From Hyperoodon ampullatus (Eukaryota; Chordata; Mammalia; Artiodactyla; Ziphiidae), in assembly GCA_949752795.1 (NCBI GenBank), contig CATKHW010000422.1, positions 2,914,001-2,978,000 of the forward strand: DNA of 64,000 nucleotides, in the 5' to 3' direction. The notes beneath the pieces were generated by a model, which made no database searches, had not been told where the DNA came from, and saw nothing but the letters and a program-made list of their open reading frames with translations. The translations under genes were made by a program, and so were the position numbers. Below, piece by piece: positions 24,098-38,011 of the stretch (within the stretch, counting starts at the first letter, position 1; every line of letters starts with the position of its first letter).

Positions 24098-25841
24098 CTT
24101 GGCCAAAAAGGGCGTATGCGTTTTCTCCTGAATATATTCAGGAGAAAACGCATACGCCCTTTTTGGCCAAGCAAGCAAGCGGGCAATGCAAATCTGCACT
24201 ACAAAGAAGTATCACTTCCCACCGGTCAAAAGGGACATCCACAAAATGTGTAAAAACCAGAAAGGCAAGACAGGCCCTGGAGAACAGGGTGCCTTGTTAT
24301 GCTGATGGGCGGGATGTAAATTGCCAACTGCCTCTCTGGAGGAGTGCATTGTGTTCCCTAAAACAAGTAAACAACAGAGCTACAGAGCCAAGGGCACTTC
24401 CAGTCTAGGGAATATACCTTGGGAAAACTGAAAATCAAAAAGACACAGCCACCCCAAAATTTAGGGCTGCACTGCTTACAAGGACCTCAACTTGGGTACA
24501 CCTTAAATATCCCAGGAAATATAAAAATGGTTCAAAAAATTGTGGTACTTACGTACGATGGAATATCCCTCAGCCATGAAATCAATGTCATAAGACCAGT
24601 AGCAGCAAAATGGGTGGATTCAGGTACGATGATTCTAAGTGAAATAAGTCACACAGAAAAAGAAACTTATCATAAGATATCACTTATGAAGATCCTGTAA
24701 ACATGGCTACACTTGAACTGAGTTAGGAAAGAGAACAGTGTCTCACATTTAGAAAACACTCTTATGCCTGCTTAAGGGGGAAGGAGAGGTGGGGTGATGC
24801 ATAAAACCAGAGTTTGATATAAGCACAGGTACCGTTCCAAAAACCAACTATGGAATAGACAAGACCTACACCTTCCTCAGTGAAAGGGACTCAAAACCCC
24901 ATATTTCCCGCAGAGGAATATATCTGACTAGTAAAGTAAGAATCTTAAAACCTATGTATTGATATGTCTCCGTAAGGGAATCAAGTGTGTCTAGACTGGG
25001 ATAAATATGGCAGCGAGAATCAGCTCAAACCCACTATAAAAAGGAATTTCAAAAATAAAACAAAAAAACTGGGAAATTCTTTACAATTCCTTCAGGGTCT
25101 CTGATGAAACCTGAAATGACCCTATCTACAATGACAGCTGGATGTGGCATAAGGCTGGACACTTGGGACTGAGAGGATTAGTGAGATTGGGTGAGCAAAT
25201 GCAGACCCTTTAAAGCAATAATGCATGGCACACATTCCATGGGTCCCAACTCTCCAGGTTGAAGGGAATATTACTACAGATATACCATGTACGGGAATCC
25301 TAGAGAACGGACACACTGTGAATACGAAAGGTTTCTAAAACTCAACGAATAGTCCCTCTCCTGGTGCTCCGGTTTGACTTTCCATCTGCTTTATTATCAA
25401 CCTCCCAACTTGGAGAGACAGCCCCTTTAACCTCCTGGTTCGCACAGGTTGCCAATTTGGCAGAGGATGAAAGGGAAGAGGGAGAACCAATGAGAGAGTA
25501 GCTGTTAGGCATTTGGACGGGCACATATCACTGTAATTTCCCGGCAGGAAGAAGAATTAACCAAAGTCTCAGCCACCCACCGGGAATCAGTATAGATCCT
25601 GAACCAAAATTTTGGACTTGCGGTCAGCTCACCAAAAACGAGTTGAAAAATGGAGCTCAGGGGCACAGCAATTCACAAACTGGCCGAGTAATAAAGGACA
25701 ACTATCGTCCAAAAATCTGTTGAGGGAAGGCAACGAGGCGGACTTGAAAGCGAGGCAGAATAGCAGGAAACAGATTTCAAGAGGTACGTTGGAATCGCCT
25801 TTAAAGCACAGGAAGAGGGGCACAACTTCGACAATGATGCA
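24098..25841 (+). repeat. Monomer M14 (1,744 bp)
   Basis: Palindrome 24098-24171 perfect. L1 part 24185-25068. GTAAA duplication at 24931-24935. A-type. GGGTGCCTTG is present but with CACCGGTC. GGATTAGTGAG near 25176 and ATACCATGTAC near 25282 match M6 at 13,932 bp. Confidence 0.95.
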
Positions 25842-27580
25842 CTTGGCCAAAAAGGGCGTATGCGTTTTCTCCTGAATATATTCAGGAGAAAACGCATACG
25901 CCCTTTTTGGCCAAGCAAGCAAGCGGGCAATGCAAATCTGCACTACAAAGAAGTATCACTTCCCACCGGTCAAAAGGGACATCCACAAAATGTGTAAAAA
26001 CCAGAAAGGCAAGACAGGCCCTGGAGAACAGGGAGCCTTGTTATGCTGATGGGCGGGATGTAAATTGCCAACTGCCTCTCTGGAGGAGTGCATTGTGTTC
26101 CCTAAAACAAGTAAACAACAGAGCTACAGAGCCAAGGGCACTTCCAGTCTAGGGAATATACCTTGGGAAAACTGAAAATCAAAAAGACACAGCCACCCCA
26201 AAATTTAGGGCTGCACTGCTTACAAGGACCTCAACTTGGGTACACCTTAAATATCCCAGGAAATATAAAAATGGTTCAAAAAATTGTGGTACTTACGTAC
26301 GATGGAATATCCCTCAGCCATGAAATCAATGTCATAAGACCAGTAGCAGCAAAATGGGTGGATTCAGGTACGATGATTCTAAGTGAAATAAGTCACACAG
26401 AAAAAGAAACTTATCATAAGACATCACTTATGAAGATCCTGTAAACATGGCTACACTTGAACTGAGTTAGGAAAGAGAACAGTGTCTCACATTTAGAAAA
26501 CACTCTTATGCCTGCTTAAGGGGGAAGGAGAGGTGGGGTGATGCATAAAACCAGAGTTTGATATAAGCACAGGTACCGTTCCAAAAACCAACTATGGAAT
26601 AGACAAGACCTACACCTTCCTCAGTGAAAGGGACTCAAAACCCCATATTTCCCGCAAAGGAGTATATCTGACTAGTAAGAATCTTAAAACCTATGTATTG
26701 ATATGTCTCCATAAGGGAATCAAGTGTGTCTAGACAGGGATAAATATGGCAGCGAGAATCAGCTCAAACCCACTATAAAAAGGAATTTCAAAAATAAAAC
26801 AAAAAAACTGGGAAATTCTTTACAATTCCTTCAGGGTCTCTGATGAAACCTGAAATGACCCTATCTACAATGACAGCTGGATGTGGCATAAGGCTGGACA
26901 CTTGGGACTGAGAGGATTGGTGAGATTGGGTGAGCAAATGCAGACCCTTTAAAGCAATAATGCATGGCACACATTCCATGGGTCCCAACTCTCCAGGTTG
27001 AAGGGAATATTACTACAGATATAACATGTACGGGAATCCTAGAGAACGGACACACTGTGAATACGAAAGGTTTCTAAAACTCAACGAATAGTCCCTCTCC
27101 TGGTGCTCCGGTTTGACTTTCCATCTGCTTTATTATCAACCTCCCAACTTGGAGAGACAGCCCCTTTAACCTCCTGGTTCGCACAGGTTGCCAATTTGGC
27201 AGAGGATGAAAGGGAAGAGGGAGAACCAATGAGAGAGTAGCTGTTAGGCATTTGGACGGGCACATATCACTGTAATTTCCCGGCAGGAAGAAGAATTAAC
27301 CAAAGTCTCAGCCACCCACCGGGAATCAGTATAGATCCTGAACCAAAATTTTGGACTTGCGGTCAGCTCACCAAAAACGAGTTGAAAAATGGAGCTCAGG
27401 GGCACAGCAATTCACAAACTGGCCGAGTAATAAAGGACAACTATCGTCCAAAAATCTGTTGAGGGAAGGCAACGAGGCAGACTTGAAAGCGAGGCAGAAT
27501 AGCAGGAAACAGATTTCAAGAGGTACGTTGGAATCGCCTTTAAAGCACAGGAAGAGGGGCACAACTTCGACAATGATGCA
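25842..27580 (+). repeat. Monomer M15 (1,739 bp)
   Basis: Palindrome 25842-25915 perfect. L1 part 25929-26807. A-type. Marks: AAGACATCAC, CGCAAAGGAGTAT near 26653, CTCCATAAGG, TAGACAGGGATA near 26731, GAGGCAGAC near 27474. Confidence 0.95.
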
Positions 27581-29319
27581 CTTGGCCAAAAAGGGCGTAT
27601 GCGTTTTCTCCTGAATATATTCAGGAGAAAACGCATACGCCCTTTTTGGCCAAGCAAGCAAGCGGGCAATGCAAATCTGCACTACAAAGAAGTATCACTT
27701 CCCACCGGTCAAAAGGGACATCCACAAAATGTGTAAAAACCAGAAAGGCAAGACAGGCCCTGGAGAACAGGGAGCCTTGTTATGCTGATGGGCGGGATGT
27801 AAATTGCCAACTGCCTCTCTGGAGGAGTGCATTGTGTTCCCTAAAACAAGTAAACAACAGAGCTACAGAGCCAAGGGCACTTCCAGTCTAGGGAATATAC
27901 CTTGGGAAAACTGAAAATCAAAAAGACACAGCCACCCCAAAATTTAGGGCTGCACTGCTTACAAGGACCTCAACTTGGGTACACCTTAAATATCCCAGGA
28001 AATATAAAAATGGTTCCAAAAATTTTGGTACTTACATACGATGGAATATCCCTCAGCCATGAAATCAATGTCATAAGACCAGTAGCAGCAAAATGGGTGG
28101 ATTCAGGTACGATGATTCTAAGTGAAATAAGTCACACAGAAAAAGAAACTTATCATAAGATATCACTTATGAAGATCCTGTAAACATGGCTACACTTGAT
28201 CTGAGTTAGGAAAGAGAACAGTGTCTCACATTTAGAAAACACTCTTATGCCTGCTTAAGGGGGAAGGAGAGGTGGGGTGATGCATAAAACCAGAGTTTGA
28301 TATAAGCAGAGGTACCGTTCCAAAAACCAACTATGGAATAGGCAAGACCTACACCTTCCTCAGTGAAAGGGACTCAAAACCCCATATTTCCCGCAAAGGA
28401 GTATATCTGACTAGTAAGAATCTTAAAACCTATGTATTGATATGTCTCCATAAGGGAATCAAGTGTGTCTAGACAGGGATAAATATGGCAGCGAGAATCA
28501 GCTCAAACCCACTATAAAAAGGAATTTCAAAAATAAAACAAAAAAACTGGGAAATTCTTTACAATTCCTTCAGGGTCTCTGATGAAACCTGAAATGACCC
28601 TATCTACAATGACAGCTGGATGTGGCATAAGGCTGGACACTTGGGACTGAGAGGATTGGTGAGATTGGGTGAGCAAATGCAGACCCTTTAAAGCAATAAT
28701 GCATGGCACACATTCCATGGGTCCCAACTCTCCAGGTTGAAGGGAATATTACTACAGATATAACATGTACGGGAATCCTAGAGAACGGACACACTGTGAA
28801 TACGAAAGGTTTCTAAAACTCAACGAATAGTCCCACTCCTGGTGCTCCGGTTTGACATTCCATCTGCTTTATTATCAACCTCCCAACTTGGAGAGACAGC
28901 CCCTTTAACCTCCTGGTTCGCACAGGTTGCCAATATGGCAGAGGATGAAAGGGAAGAGGGAGAACCAATGAGAGAGTAGCTGTTAGGCATTTGGACGGGC
29001 ACATATCACTGTAATTTCCCGGCAGGAAGAAGAATTAACCAAAGTCTCAGCCACCCACCGGGAATCAGTATAGATCCTGAACCAAAATTTTGGACTTGCG
29101 GTCAGCTCACCAAAAACGAGTTGAAAAATGGAGCTCAGGGGCACAGCAATTCACAAACTGGCCGAGTAATAAAGGACAACTATCGTCCAAAAATCTGTTG
29201 AGGGAAGGAAATGAGGCGGACTTGAAAGCGAGGCAGAATAGCAGGAAACAGATTTCAAGAGGTACGTTGGAATCGCCTTTAAAGCACAGGAAGAGGGGCA
29301 CAACTTCGACAATGATGCA
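27581..29319 (+). repeat. Monomer M16 (1,739 bp)
   Basis: Palindrome 27581-27654 perfect. L1 part 27668-28546. A-type. Marks: GGTTCCAAAAATTTTGG near 28012, CTTACATACG, TTGATCTGAG near 28197, AAGCAGAGGTACC, GAATAGGCAAG, CGCAAAGGAGTAT, TCCCACTCC near 28830, GACATTCC, CCAATATGGC near 28930, AAGGAAATGAGG near 29206. Confidence 0.95.
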
Positions 29320-31057
29320 CTTGGCCAAAAAGGGCGTATGCGTTTTCTCCTGAATATATTCAGGAGAAAACGCATACGCCCTTTTTGGCCAAGCAAGCAA
29401 GCGGGCAATGCAAATCTGCACTACAAAGAAGTATCACTTCCCACCGGTCAAAAGGGACATCCACAAAATGTGTAAAAACCAGAAAGGCAAGACTGGTCCT
29501 GGAGAACAGGGAGCCTTGTTATGCTGATGGACGGGATGTAAATTGCCAACTGCCTCTCTGGAGGAGTGCATTTTGTTCCCTAAAACAAGTAAACAACAGA
29601 GCTACAGAGCCAAGGGCACTTCCAGTCTAGGGAATATACCTGGGAAAAACTGAAAATCAATAAGACAGAGCCACCCCAAAATTTTGGGCTGCACTGCTTA
29701 CAAGGACCTCAACTTGGGTACACCTTAAATATCCCAGGAAATATAAAAATGGTTCAAAAATTGTGGTACTTATGTACGATGGAATATCCCTCAGCCATGA
29801 AATCAATGTCATAACACCAGTAGCAGCAAAATGGGTGGATTCAGGTACGATGATTCTAAGTGAAATAAGTCACACAGAAAAAGAAACTTATCATAAGTTA
29901 TCACTTATGAAGATCCTGTAAACATGGCTACACTTGAACTGAGTTAGGAAAGAGAACAGTGCCTCACATTTAGAAAACACTCTTATGCCTGCTTAAGGGG
30001 GAAGGAGAGGTGGGGTGATGCATAAAACCAGAGTTTGATATAAGCACAGGTACCGTTCCAAAAACCAACTATGGAATAGACAAGACCTACACCTTCCTCA
30101 GTGAAAGGGACTCAAAACCCCATATTTCCCACAGAGGAATATATCTGACTAGTAAGAATATTAAAACCTATGTATTGATATGTCTCCGTAAGGGAATCAA
30201 GTGTGTCTAGAATGGCATAAACATGGCAGCGAGAATCAGCTCAAACCCACTATAAAAAGGAATTTCAAAAACAAAACAAAAAAACTGGGAAATTCTTTAC
30301 AATTCCTTCAGGGTCTCTGATGAAACCTGGAATGACCCTATCTACAACGACAGCTGGATGTTGCATAAGGCTGGACACTTTGGACTGAGAGGATTGGTGA
30401 GATTGGGTGAACAAATGCAGACCATTTAAAGCAATAATGCATGGCACACATTCCATGGGTCCCAACTCTCCAGGTTGAAGGGAATATTACTACAGTTATA
30501 ACATGTACGGGAAACCTAGAGAACGGACACACTGTGAATACGAAAGGTTTCTAAAACTCAACGAATAGTCCCTCTCCTGGTGCTCCGGTTTGACTTTCCA
30601 TCTGCTTTACTATCAACCTCCCAACTTGGAGAGACAGCCCCTTTAACCTCCTGGTTCGCACAGGTTGCCAATTTGGCAGAGGATGAAAGAGAAGAGGGAG
30701 AACCAATGAGAGAGTAGCTGTTAGGCATTTGGACGGGCACATATCACTGTAATTTCCCGGCAGGAAGAAGAATTAACCAAAGTCTCAGCCCCCCACCGGG
30801 AACCAGTATAGGTCCTGAACCAAAATTTTGGACTTGCGATCAGCTCACCTAAAACGAGTTGAAAAATGGAGCTCAGGGGCACAGCAATTCACAAACTGGC
30901 CGAGTAATAAAGGACAACTATCGTCCAAAAATCTGTTGAGGGAAGGCAATGAGGCGGACTTGAAAGCGAGGCAGAATAGCAGGAAACAGATTTCAAGAGG
31001 TACGTTGGAGTCGCCTTTAAAGCACAGAAAGAGGGGCACAACTTCGACAATGATACA
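29320..31057 (+). repeat. Monomer M17 (1,738 bp), divergent
   Basis: Palindrome 29320-29393 perfect. L1 part 29407-30284 with one A lost near 29757. B-type. Marks: GACTGGTCC, GATGGACGGG, ATTTTGTTCC near 29570, ATAACACCAG near 29811. The distal half (30130-30850) has many substitutions, several shared only with M18: CAACGACAGC, CAGTTATAAC, GGGAAACCTAG, CTTTACTATC. Confidence 0.95.
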
Positions 31058-32794
31058 CTTGGCCAAAAAGGGCGTATGCGTTTTCTCCTGAATATATTCA
31101 GGAGAAAACGCATACGCCCTTTTTGGCCAAGCAAGCAAGCGGGCAATGCTAATCTGCACTACAAAGAAGTATCACTTCCCACCGGTCAAAAGGGACATCC
31201 ACAAAATGTGTAAAAACCAGAAAGGCAAGACAGGCCCTGGAGAACAGGGAACCTTGTTATGCTGATGGGCGGGATGTAAATTGCCAACTGCCTCTCTGGA
31301 GGAGTGCATTGTGTTCCCTAAAACAAGTAAACAACAGAGCTACAGAGCCAAGGGCACTTCCAGTCTAGGGAATATACCTTGGGAAAACTGAAAATCAAAA
31401 AGACACAGCCACCCCAAAATTTAGGGCTGCACTGCTTACAAGGACCTCAACTTGGGTACACCTTAAATATCCCAGGAAATATAAAAATGGTTCAAAAAAT
31501 TGTGGTACTTATGTACGATGGAATATCCCTCAGCCATGAAATCAATGTCATAAGACCAGTAGCAGCAAAATGGGTGGATTCAGGTACGATGATTCTAAGT
31601 GAAATAAGTCACACAGAAAAAGAAACTTATCATAAGATATCACTTATGAAGATCCTGTAAACATGGCTACACTTGAACTGAGTTAGGAAAGAGAACAGTG
31701 TCTCACATTTAGAAAACACTCTTATGCCTGCTTAAGGGGGAAGGAGAGGTGGGGTGATGCATAAAACCAGAGTTTGATATAAGCAGAGGTACCGTTCCAA
31801 AAACCAACTATGGAATAGGCAAGACCTACACCTTCCTCAGTGAAAGGGACTCAAAACACCATATTTCCCGCAAAGGAGTATATCTGACTAGTAAGAATCT
31901 TAAAACCTATGTATTGATATGTCTCCGTAAGGGAACCAAGTGTGTCTAGACTGGCATAAACATGGCAGCGAGAATCAGCTCAAACCCACTATAAAAAGGA
32001 ATTTCAAAAACAAAACAAAAAACTGGGAAATTCTTTACAATTCATTCAGAGTCTCTGATGAAACCTGGACTGACCCTATCTACAACGACAGCTGGATGTG
32101 GCATAAGGCAGGACACTTGGACTGAGAGGATTGGTGAGATTGGGTGAACAAATGCAGAACCTTTAAAGCATTAATGCATGGCACCCATTCCATGGGTCCC
32201 AACTCTCCAGGTTGAAGGGAATATTACTACAGTTATAACATGTACGGGAAACCTAGAGAACGGACACACTGTGAATACGAAAGGTTTCTAAAACTCAACG
32301 AATAGTCCCTCTCCTGGTGCTCCGGTTTGACTTTCCACCTGCTTTACTATCAACCTCCCAACTTGGAGAGACAGCCCCTTTAACCTCCTGGTTCGCACAG
32401 GTTGCCAATTTGGCAGAGGATGAAACGGAAGAGGGAGAACCAATGAGAGAGTAGCTGTTACGCATTTGGACGGGCACATATCACTGTAGTTTCCCGGCAG
32501 GAAGAAGAATTAACCAAAGTCTCAGCCACCCACCGGGAATCAGTATAGATCCTGAACCAAAATTTTGGACTTGCGGTCAGCTCACCAAAAACGAGTTGAA
32601 AAATGGAGCTCAGGGGCACAGCAATTCACAAACTGGCCGAGTAATAAAGGACAACTATCGTCCAAAAATCTGTTGAGGGAAGGCAATGAGGCGGACTTGA
32701 AAGCGAGGCAGAATAGCAGGAAACAGATTTCAAGAGGTACGTTGGAGTCGCCTTTAAAGCACAGGAAGAGGGGCACAACTTCGACAATGATACA
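31058..32794 (+). repeat. Monomer M18 (1,737 bp), divergent, shortest
   Basis: Palindrome 31058-31131 perfect. L1 part 31145-32022. A-type. Two single-base losses, one in the A tail and one in CACTTGGACTG near 32117. AAGCAGAGGTACC, AATAGGCAAG and CAAAGGAGTAT are shared with M16; the distal substitutions are shared with M17. Also ATGCTAATCTG near 31146 and GGGAACCTTG. Confidence 0.95.
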
Positions 32795-34533
32795 CTTGGC
32801 CAAAAAGGGCGTATGCGTTTTCTCCTGAATATATTCAGGAGAAAACGCATACGCCCTTTTTGGCCAAACAAGCAAGCGGGCAATGCAAATCTCCACTACA
32901 AAGAAGTATCACTTCCCACCGGTCAAAAGGGACATCCACAAAATGTGTAAAAACCAGAAAGGCAAGACTGGTCCTGGAGAACAGGGAGCCTTGTTATGCT
33001 GATGGACGGGATGTAAATTGCCAACTGCCTCTCTGGAGGAGTGCATTGTGTTCCCTAAAACAAGTAAACAACAGAGCTACAGAGCCAAGGGCACTTCCAG
33101 TCTAATGAATATACCTGGGAAAAACTGAAAATCAATAAGACAGAGCCACCCCAAAATTTTGGGCTGCACTGCTTACAAGGACCTCAACTTGGGTACACCT
33201 TAAATATCCCAGGAAATATAAAAATGGTTCAAAAAATTGTGGTACTTACGTACGATGGAATATCCCTCAGCCATGAAATCAATGTCATAAGACCAGTAGC
33301 AGCAAAATGGGTGGATTCAGGTACGATGATTCTAAGTGAAATAAGTCACAGAGAAAAAGAAACTTATCATAAGTTATCACTTATGAGGATCCTGTAAACA
33401 TGGCTACACTTGAACTGAGTTAGGAAAGAGAACAGTGTCTCACATTTAGAAAACACTCTTATGCCTGCTTAAGGGGGAAGGAGAGGTGGGGTGATGCATA
33501 AAACCAGAGTTTGATATAAGCACAGGTACCGTTCCAAAAACCAACTATGGAATAGACAAGACCTACACCTTCCTCAGTGAAAGGGACTCAAAACCCCATA
33601 TTTCCCGCAGAGGAATATATCTGACTAGTAAGAATCTTAAAACCTATGTATTGATATGTCTCCGTAAGGGAATCAAGTGTGTCTAGACTGGGATAAATAT
33701 GGCGGCGAGAATCAGCTCAAACCCACTATAAAAAGGAATTTCAAAAATAAAACAAAAAAACTGGGAAATTCTTTACAATTCCTTCAGGGTCTCTGATGAA
33801 ACCTGAAATGACCCTATCTACAATGACAGCTGGATGTGGCATAAGGCTGGACACTTGGGACTGAGAGGATTGGTGAGACTGGGTGAGCAAATGCAGACCC
33901 TTTAAAGCAATAATGCATGGCACACATTCCATGGGTCCCAACTCTCCAGGTTGAAGGGAATATTACTACAGATATAACATGTACGGGAATCCTAGAGAAC
34001 GGACACACTGTGAATACGAAAGGTTTCTAAAACTCAACGAATAGTCCCTCTCCTGGTGCTCCGGTTTGACTTTCCATCTGCTTTATTATCAACCTCCCAA
34101 CTTGGAGAGACAGCCCCTTTAACCTCCTGGTTCGCACAGGTTGCCAATTTGGCAGAGGATGAAAGGGAAGAGGGAGAACCAATGAGAGAGTAGCTGTTAG
34201 GCATTTGGACGGGCACATATCACTGTAATTTCCCGGCAGGAAGAAGAATTAACCAAAGTCTCAGCCACCCACTGGGAATCAGTATAGATCCTGAACCAAA
34301 ATTTTGGACTTGCGGTCAGCTCACCAAAAACGAGTTGAAAAATGGAGCTCAGGGGCACAGCAATTCACAAACTGGCCGAGTAATAAAGGACAACTATCGT
34401 CCAAAAATCTGTTGAGGGAAGGCAATGAGGCGGACTTGAAAGCGAGGCAGAATAGCAGGAAACAGATTTCAAGAGGTACGTTGGAGTCGCCTTTAAAGCA
34501 CAGGAAGAGGGGCACAACTTCGACAATGATACA
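32795..34533 (+). repeat. Monomer M19 (1,739 bp)
   Basis: Palindrome 32795-32868; the outermost base is changed (G to A at 32868), leaving 36 paired positions per arm. L1 part 32882-33760. B-type. Marks: AATCTCCAC near 32887, AGTCTAATGAATA near 33100, CACAGAGAAA, ATGAGGATCC, ATGGCGGCGAG near 33699. Confidence 0.95.
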
Positions 34534-36272
34534 CTTGGCCAAAAAGGGCGTATGCGTTTTCTCCTGAATATATTCAGGAGAAAACGCATACGCCCTTTTT
34601 GGCCAAGCAAGCAAGCGGGCAATGCAAATCTGCACTACAAAGAAGTATCACTTCCCACCGGTCAAAAGGGACATCCACAAAATGTGTAAAAACCAGAAAG
34701 GCAAGACAGGCCCTGGAGAACAGGGAGCCTTGTTATGCTGATGGGCGGGATGTAAATTGCCAACTGCCTCTCTGGAGGAGTGCATTGTGTTCCCTAAAAC
34801 AAGTAAACAACAGAGCTACAGAGCCAAGGGCACTTCCAGTCTAGGGAATATACCTTGGGAAAACTGAAAATCAAAAAGACACAGCCACCCCAAAATTTAG
34901 GGCTGCACTGCTTACAAGGACCTCAACTTGGGTACACCTTAAATATCCCAGGAAATATAAAAATGGTTCAAAAAATTGTGGTACTTATGTACGATGGAAT
35001 ATCCCTCAGCCATGAAATCAATGCCATAAGACCAGTAGCAGCAAAATGGGTGGATTCAGGTACGATGATTCTAAGTGAAATAAGTCACACAGAAAAAGAA
35101 ACTTATCATAAGATATCACTTATGAAGATCCTGTAAACATGGCTACACTTGAACTGAGTTAGGAAAGAGAACAGTGTCTCACATTTAGAAAACACTCTTA
35201 TGCCTGCTTAAGGGGGAAGGAGAGGTGGGGTGATGCATAAAAGCAGAGTTTGATATAAGCACAGGTACCGTTCCAAAAACCAACTATGGAATAGACAAGA
35301 CCTACACCTTCCTCAGTGAAAGGGACTCAAAACCCCATATTTCCCGCAGAGGAATATATCTGACTAGTAAGAATCTTAAAACCTATGTATTGATATGTCT
35401 CCGTAAGGGAATCAAGTGTGTCTAGACTGGGATAAATATGGCAGCGAGAATCAGCTCAAACCCACTATAAAAAGGAATTTCAAAAATAAAACAAAGAAAC
35501 TGGGAAATTCTTTGCAATTCCTTCAGGGTCTCTTTTGAAACCTGAAATGACCCTATCTACAATGACAGCTGTATGTGGCATAAGGCTGGACACTTGGGAC
35601 TGAGAGGATTGGTGAGATTGGGTGAGCAAATGCAGACCCTTTAAAGCAATAATGCATGGCACACATTCCATGGGTCCCAACTCTCCAGGTTGAAGGGAAT
35701 ATTACTACAGATATAACATGTACGGGAATCCTAGAGAACGGACACACTGTGAATACGAAAGGTTTCTAAAACTCAACGAATAGTCCCTCTCCTGGTGCTC
35801 CGGTTTGACTTTCCATCTGCTTTATTATCAACCTCCCAACTTGGAGAGACAGCCCCTTTAACCTCCTGGTTCGCACAGGTTGCCAATATGGCAGAGGATG
35901 AAAGGGAAGAGGGAGAACCAATGAGAGAGTAGCTGTTAGGCATTTGGACGGGCACATATCACTGTAATTTCCCAGCAGGAAGAAGAATTAACCAAAGTCT
36001 CAGCCACCCACCGAGAATCAGTATAGATCCTGAACCAAAATTTTGAACTTGCGGTCAGCTCACCAAAAACGAGTTGAAAAATGGAGCTCAGGGGCACAGC
36101 AATTCACAAACTGGCCAAGTAATAAAGGACAACTATCGTCCAAAAATCTGTTGAGGGAAGGCAACGAGGCGGACTTGAAAGCGAGGCAGAATAGCAGGAA
36201 ACAGATTTCAAGAGGTACGTTGGAATCGCCTTTAAAGCACAGGAAGAGGGGCACAACTTCGACAATGATGCA
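34534..36272 (+). repeat. Monomer M20 (1,739 bp)
   Basis: Palindrome 34534-34607 perfect. L1 part 34621-35499. A-type. Marks: CTTATGTACG, AATGCCATAAG near 35022, AAAGCAGAG near 35240. The higher-order repeat with M23 begins at 35496. Confidence 0.95.
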
Positions 36273-38011
36273 CTTGGCCAAAAAGGGCGTATGCGTTTTC
36301 TCCTGAATATATTCAGGAGAAAACGCATACGCCCTTTTTGGCCAAGCAAGCAAGCGGGCAATGCAAATCTGCACTACAAAGAAGTATCACTTCCCACCGG
36401 TCAAAAGGGACATCCACAAAATGTGTAAAAACCAGAAAGGCAAGACTGGTCCTGGAGAACAGGGAGCCTTGTTATGCTGATGGACGGGATGTAAATTGCC
36501 AACTGCCTCTCTGGAGGAGTGCATTGTGTTCCCTAAAACAAGTAAACAACAGAGCTACAGAGCCAAGGGCACTTCCAGTCTAGGGAATATACCTGGGAAA
36601 AACTGAAAATCAATAAGACACAGCCACCCCAAAATTTTGGGCTGCACTGCTTACAAGGACCTCAACTTGGGTACACCTTAAATATCCCAGGAAATATAAA
36701 AATGGTTCAAAAAATTGTGGTACTTACGTACGATGGAATATCCCTCAGCCATGAAATCAATGTCATAAGACCAGTAGCAGCAAAATGGGTGGATTCAGGT
36801 ACGATGATTCTAAGTGAAATAAGTCACAGAGAAAAAGAAACTTATCATAAGTTATCACTTATGAGGATCCTGTAAACATGGCTACACTTGAACTGAGTTA
36901 GGAAAGAGAACAGTGTCTCACATTTAGAAAACACTCTTATGCCTGCTTAAGGGGGAAGGAGAGGTGGGGTGATGCATAAAACCAGAGTTTGATATAAGCA
37001 CAGGTACCGTTCCAAAAACCAACTATGGAATAGACAAGACCTACACCTTCCTCAGTGAAAGGGACTCAAAACCCCATATTTCCCGCAGAGGAATATATCT
37101 GACTAGTAAGAATCTTAAAACCTATGTATTGATATGTCTCCGTAAGGGAATCAAGTGTGTCTAGACTGGGATAAATATGGCAGCGAGAATCAGCTCAAAC
37201 CCACTATAAAAAGGAATTTCAAAAATAAAACAAAAAAACTGGGAAATTCTTTACAATTCCTTCAGGGTCTCTGATGAAACCTGAAATGACCCTATCTACA
37301 ATGACAGCTGGATGTGGCATAAGGCTGGACACTTGGGACTGAGAGGATTGGTGAGATTGGGTGAGCAAATGCAGACCCTTTAAAGCAATAATGCATGGCA
37401 CACATTCCATGGGTCCCAACTCTCCAGGTTGAAGGGAATATTACTACAGATATAACATGTACGGGAATCCTAGAGAACGGACACACTGTGAATACGAAAG
37501 GTTTCTAAAACTCAACGAATAGTCCCTCTCCTGGTGCTCCGGTTTGACTTTCCATCTGCTTTATTATCAACCTCCCAACTTGGAGAGACAGCCCCTTTAA
37601 CCTCCTGGTTCGCACAGGTTGCCAATTTGGCAGAGGATGAAAGGGAAGAGGGAGAACCAATGAGAGAGTAGCTGTTAGGCATTTGGACGGGCACATATCA
37701 CTGTAATTTCCCGGCAGGAAGAAGAATTAACCAAAGTCTCAGCCACCCACCGGGAATCAGTATAGATCCTGAACCAAAATTTTGGACTTGCGGTCAGCTC
37801 ACCAAAAACGAGTTGAAAAATGGAGCTCAGGGGCACAGCCATTCACAAACTGGCCGAGTAATAAAGGACAACTATCGTCCAAAAATCTGTTGAGGGAAGG
37901 CAACGAGGCGAACTTGAAAGCGAGGCAGAATAGCAGGAAACAGATTTCAAGAAGTACGTTGGAATCGCCTTTAAAGCACAGGAAGAGGGGCACAACTTCG
38001 ACAATGATGCA
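36273..38011 (+). repeat. Monomer M21 (1,739 bp)
   Basis: Palindrome 36273-36346 perfect. L1 part 36360-37238. B-type with CACAGAGAAA and ATGAGGATCC. Distal marks CAGCCATTCAC and AAGAAGTACG are shared with M24. GGCGAACTTG near 37908 is private. Confidence 0.95.
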
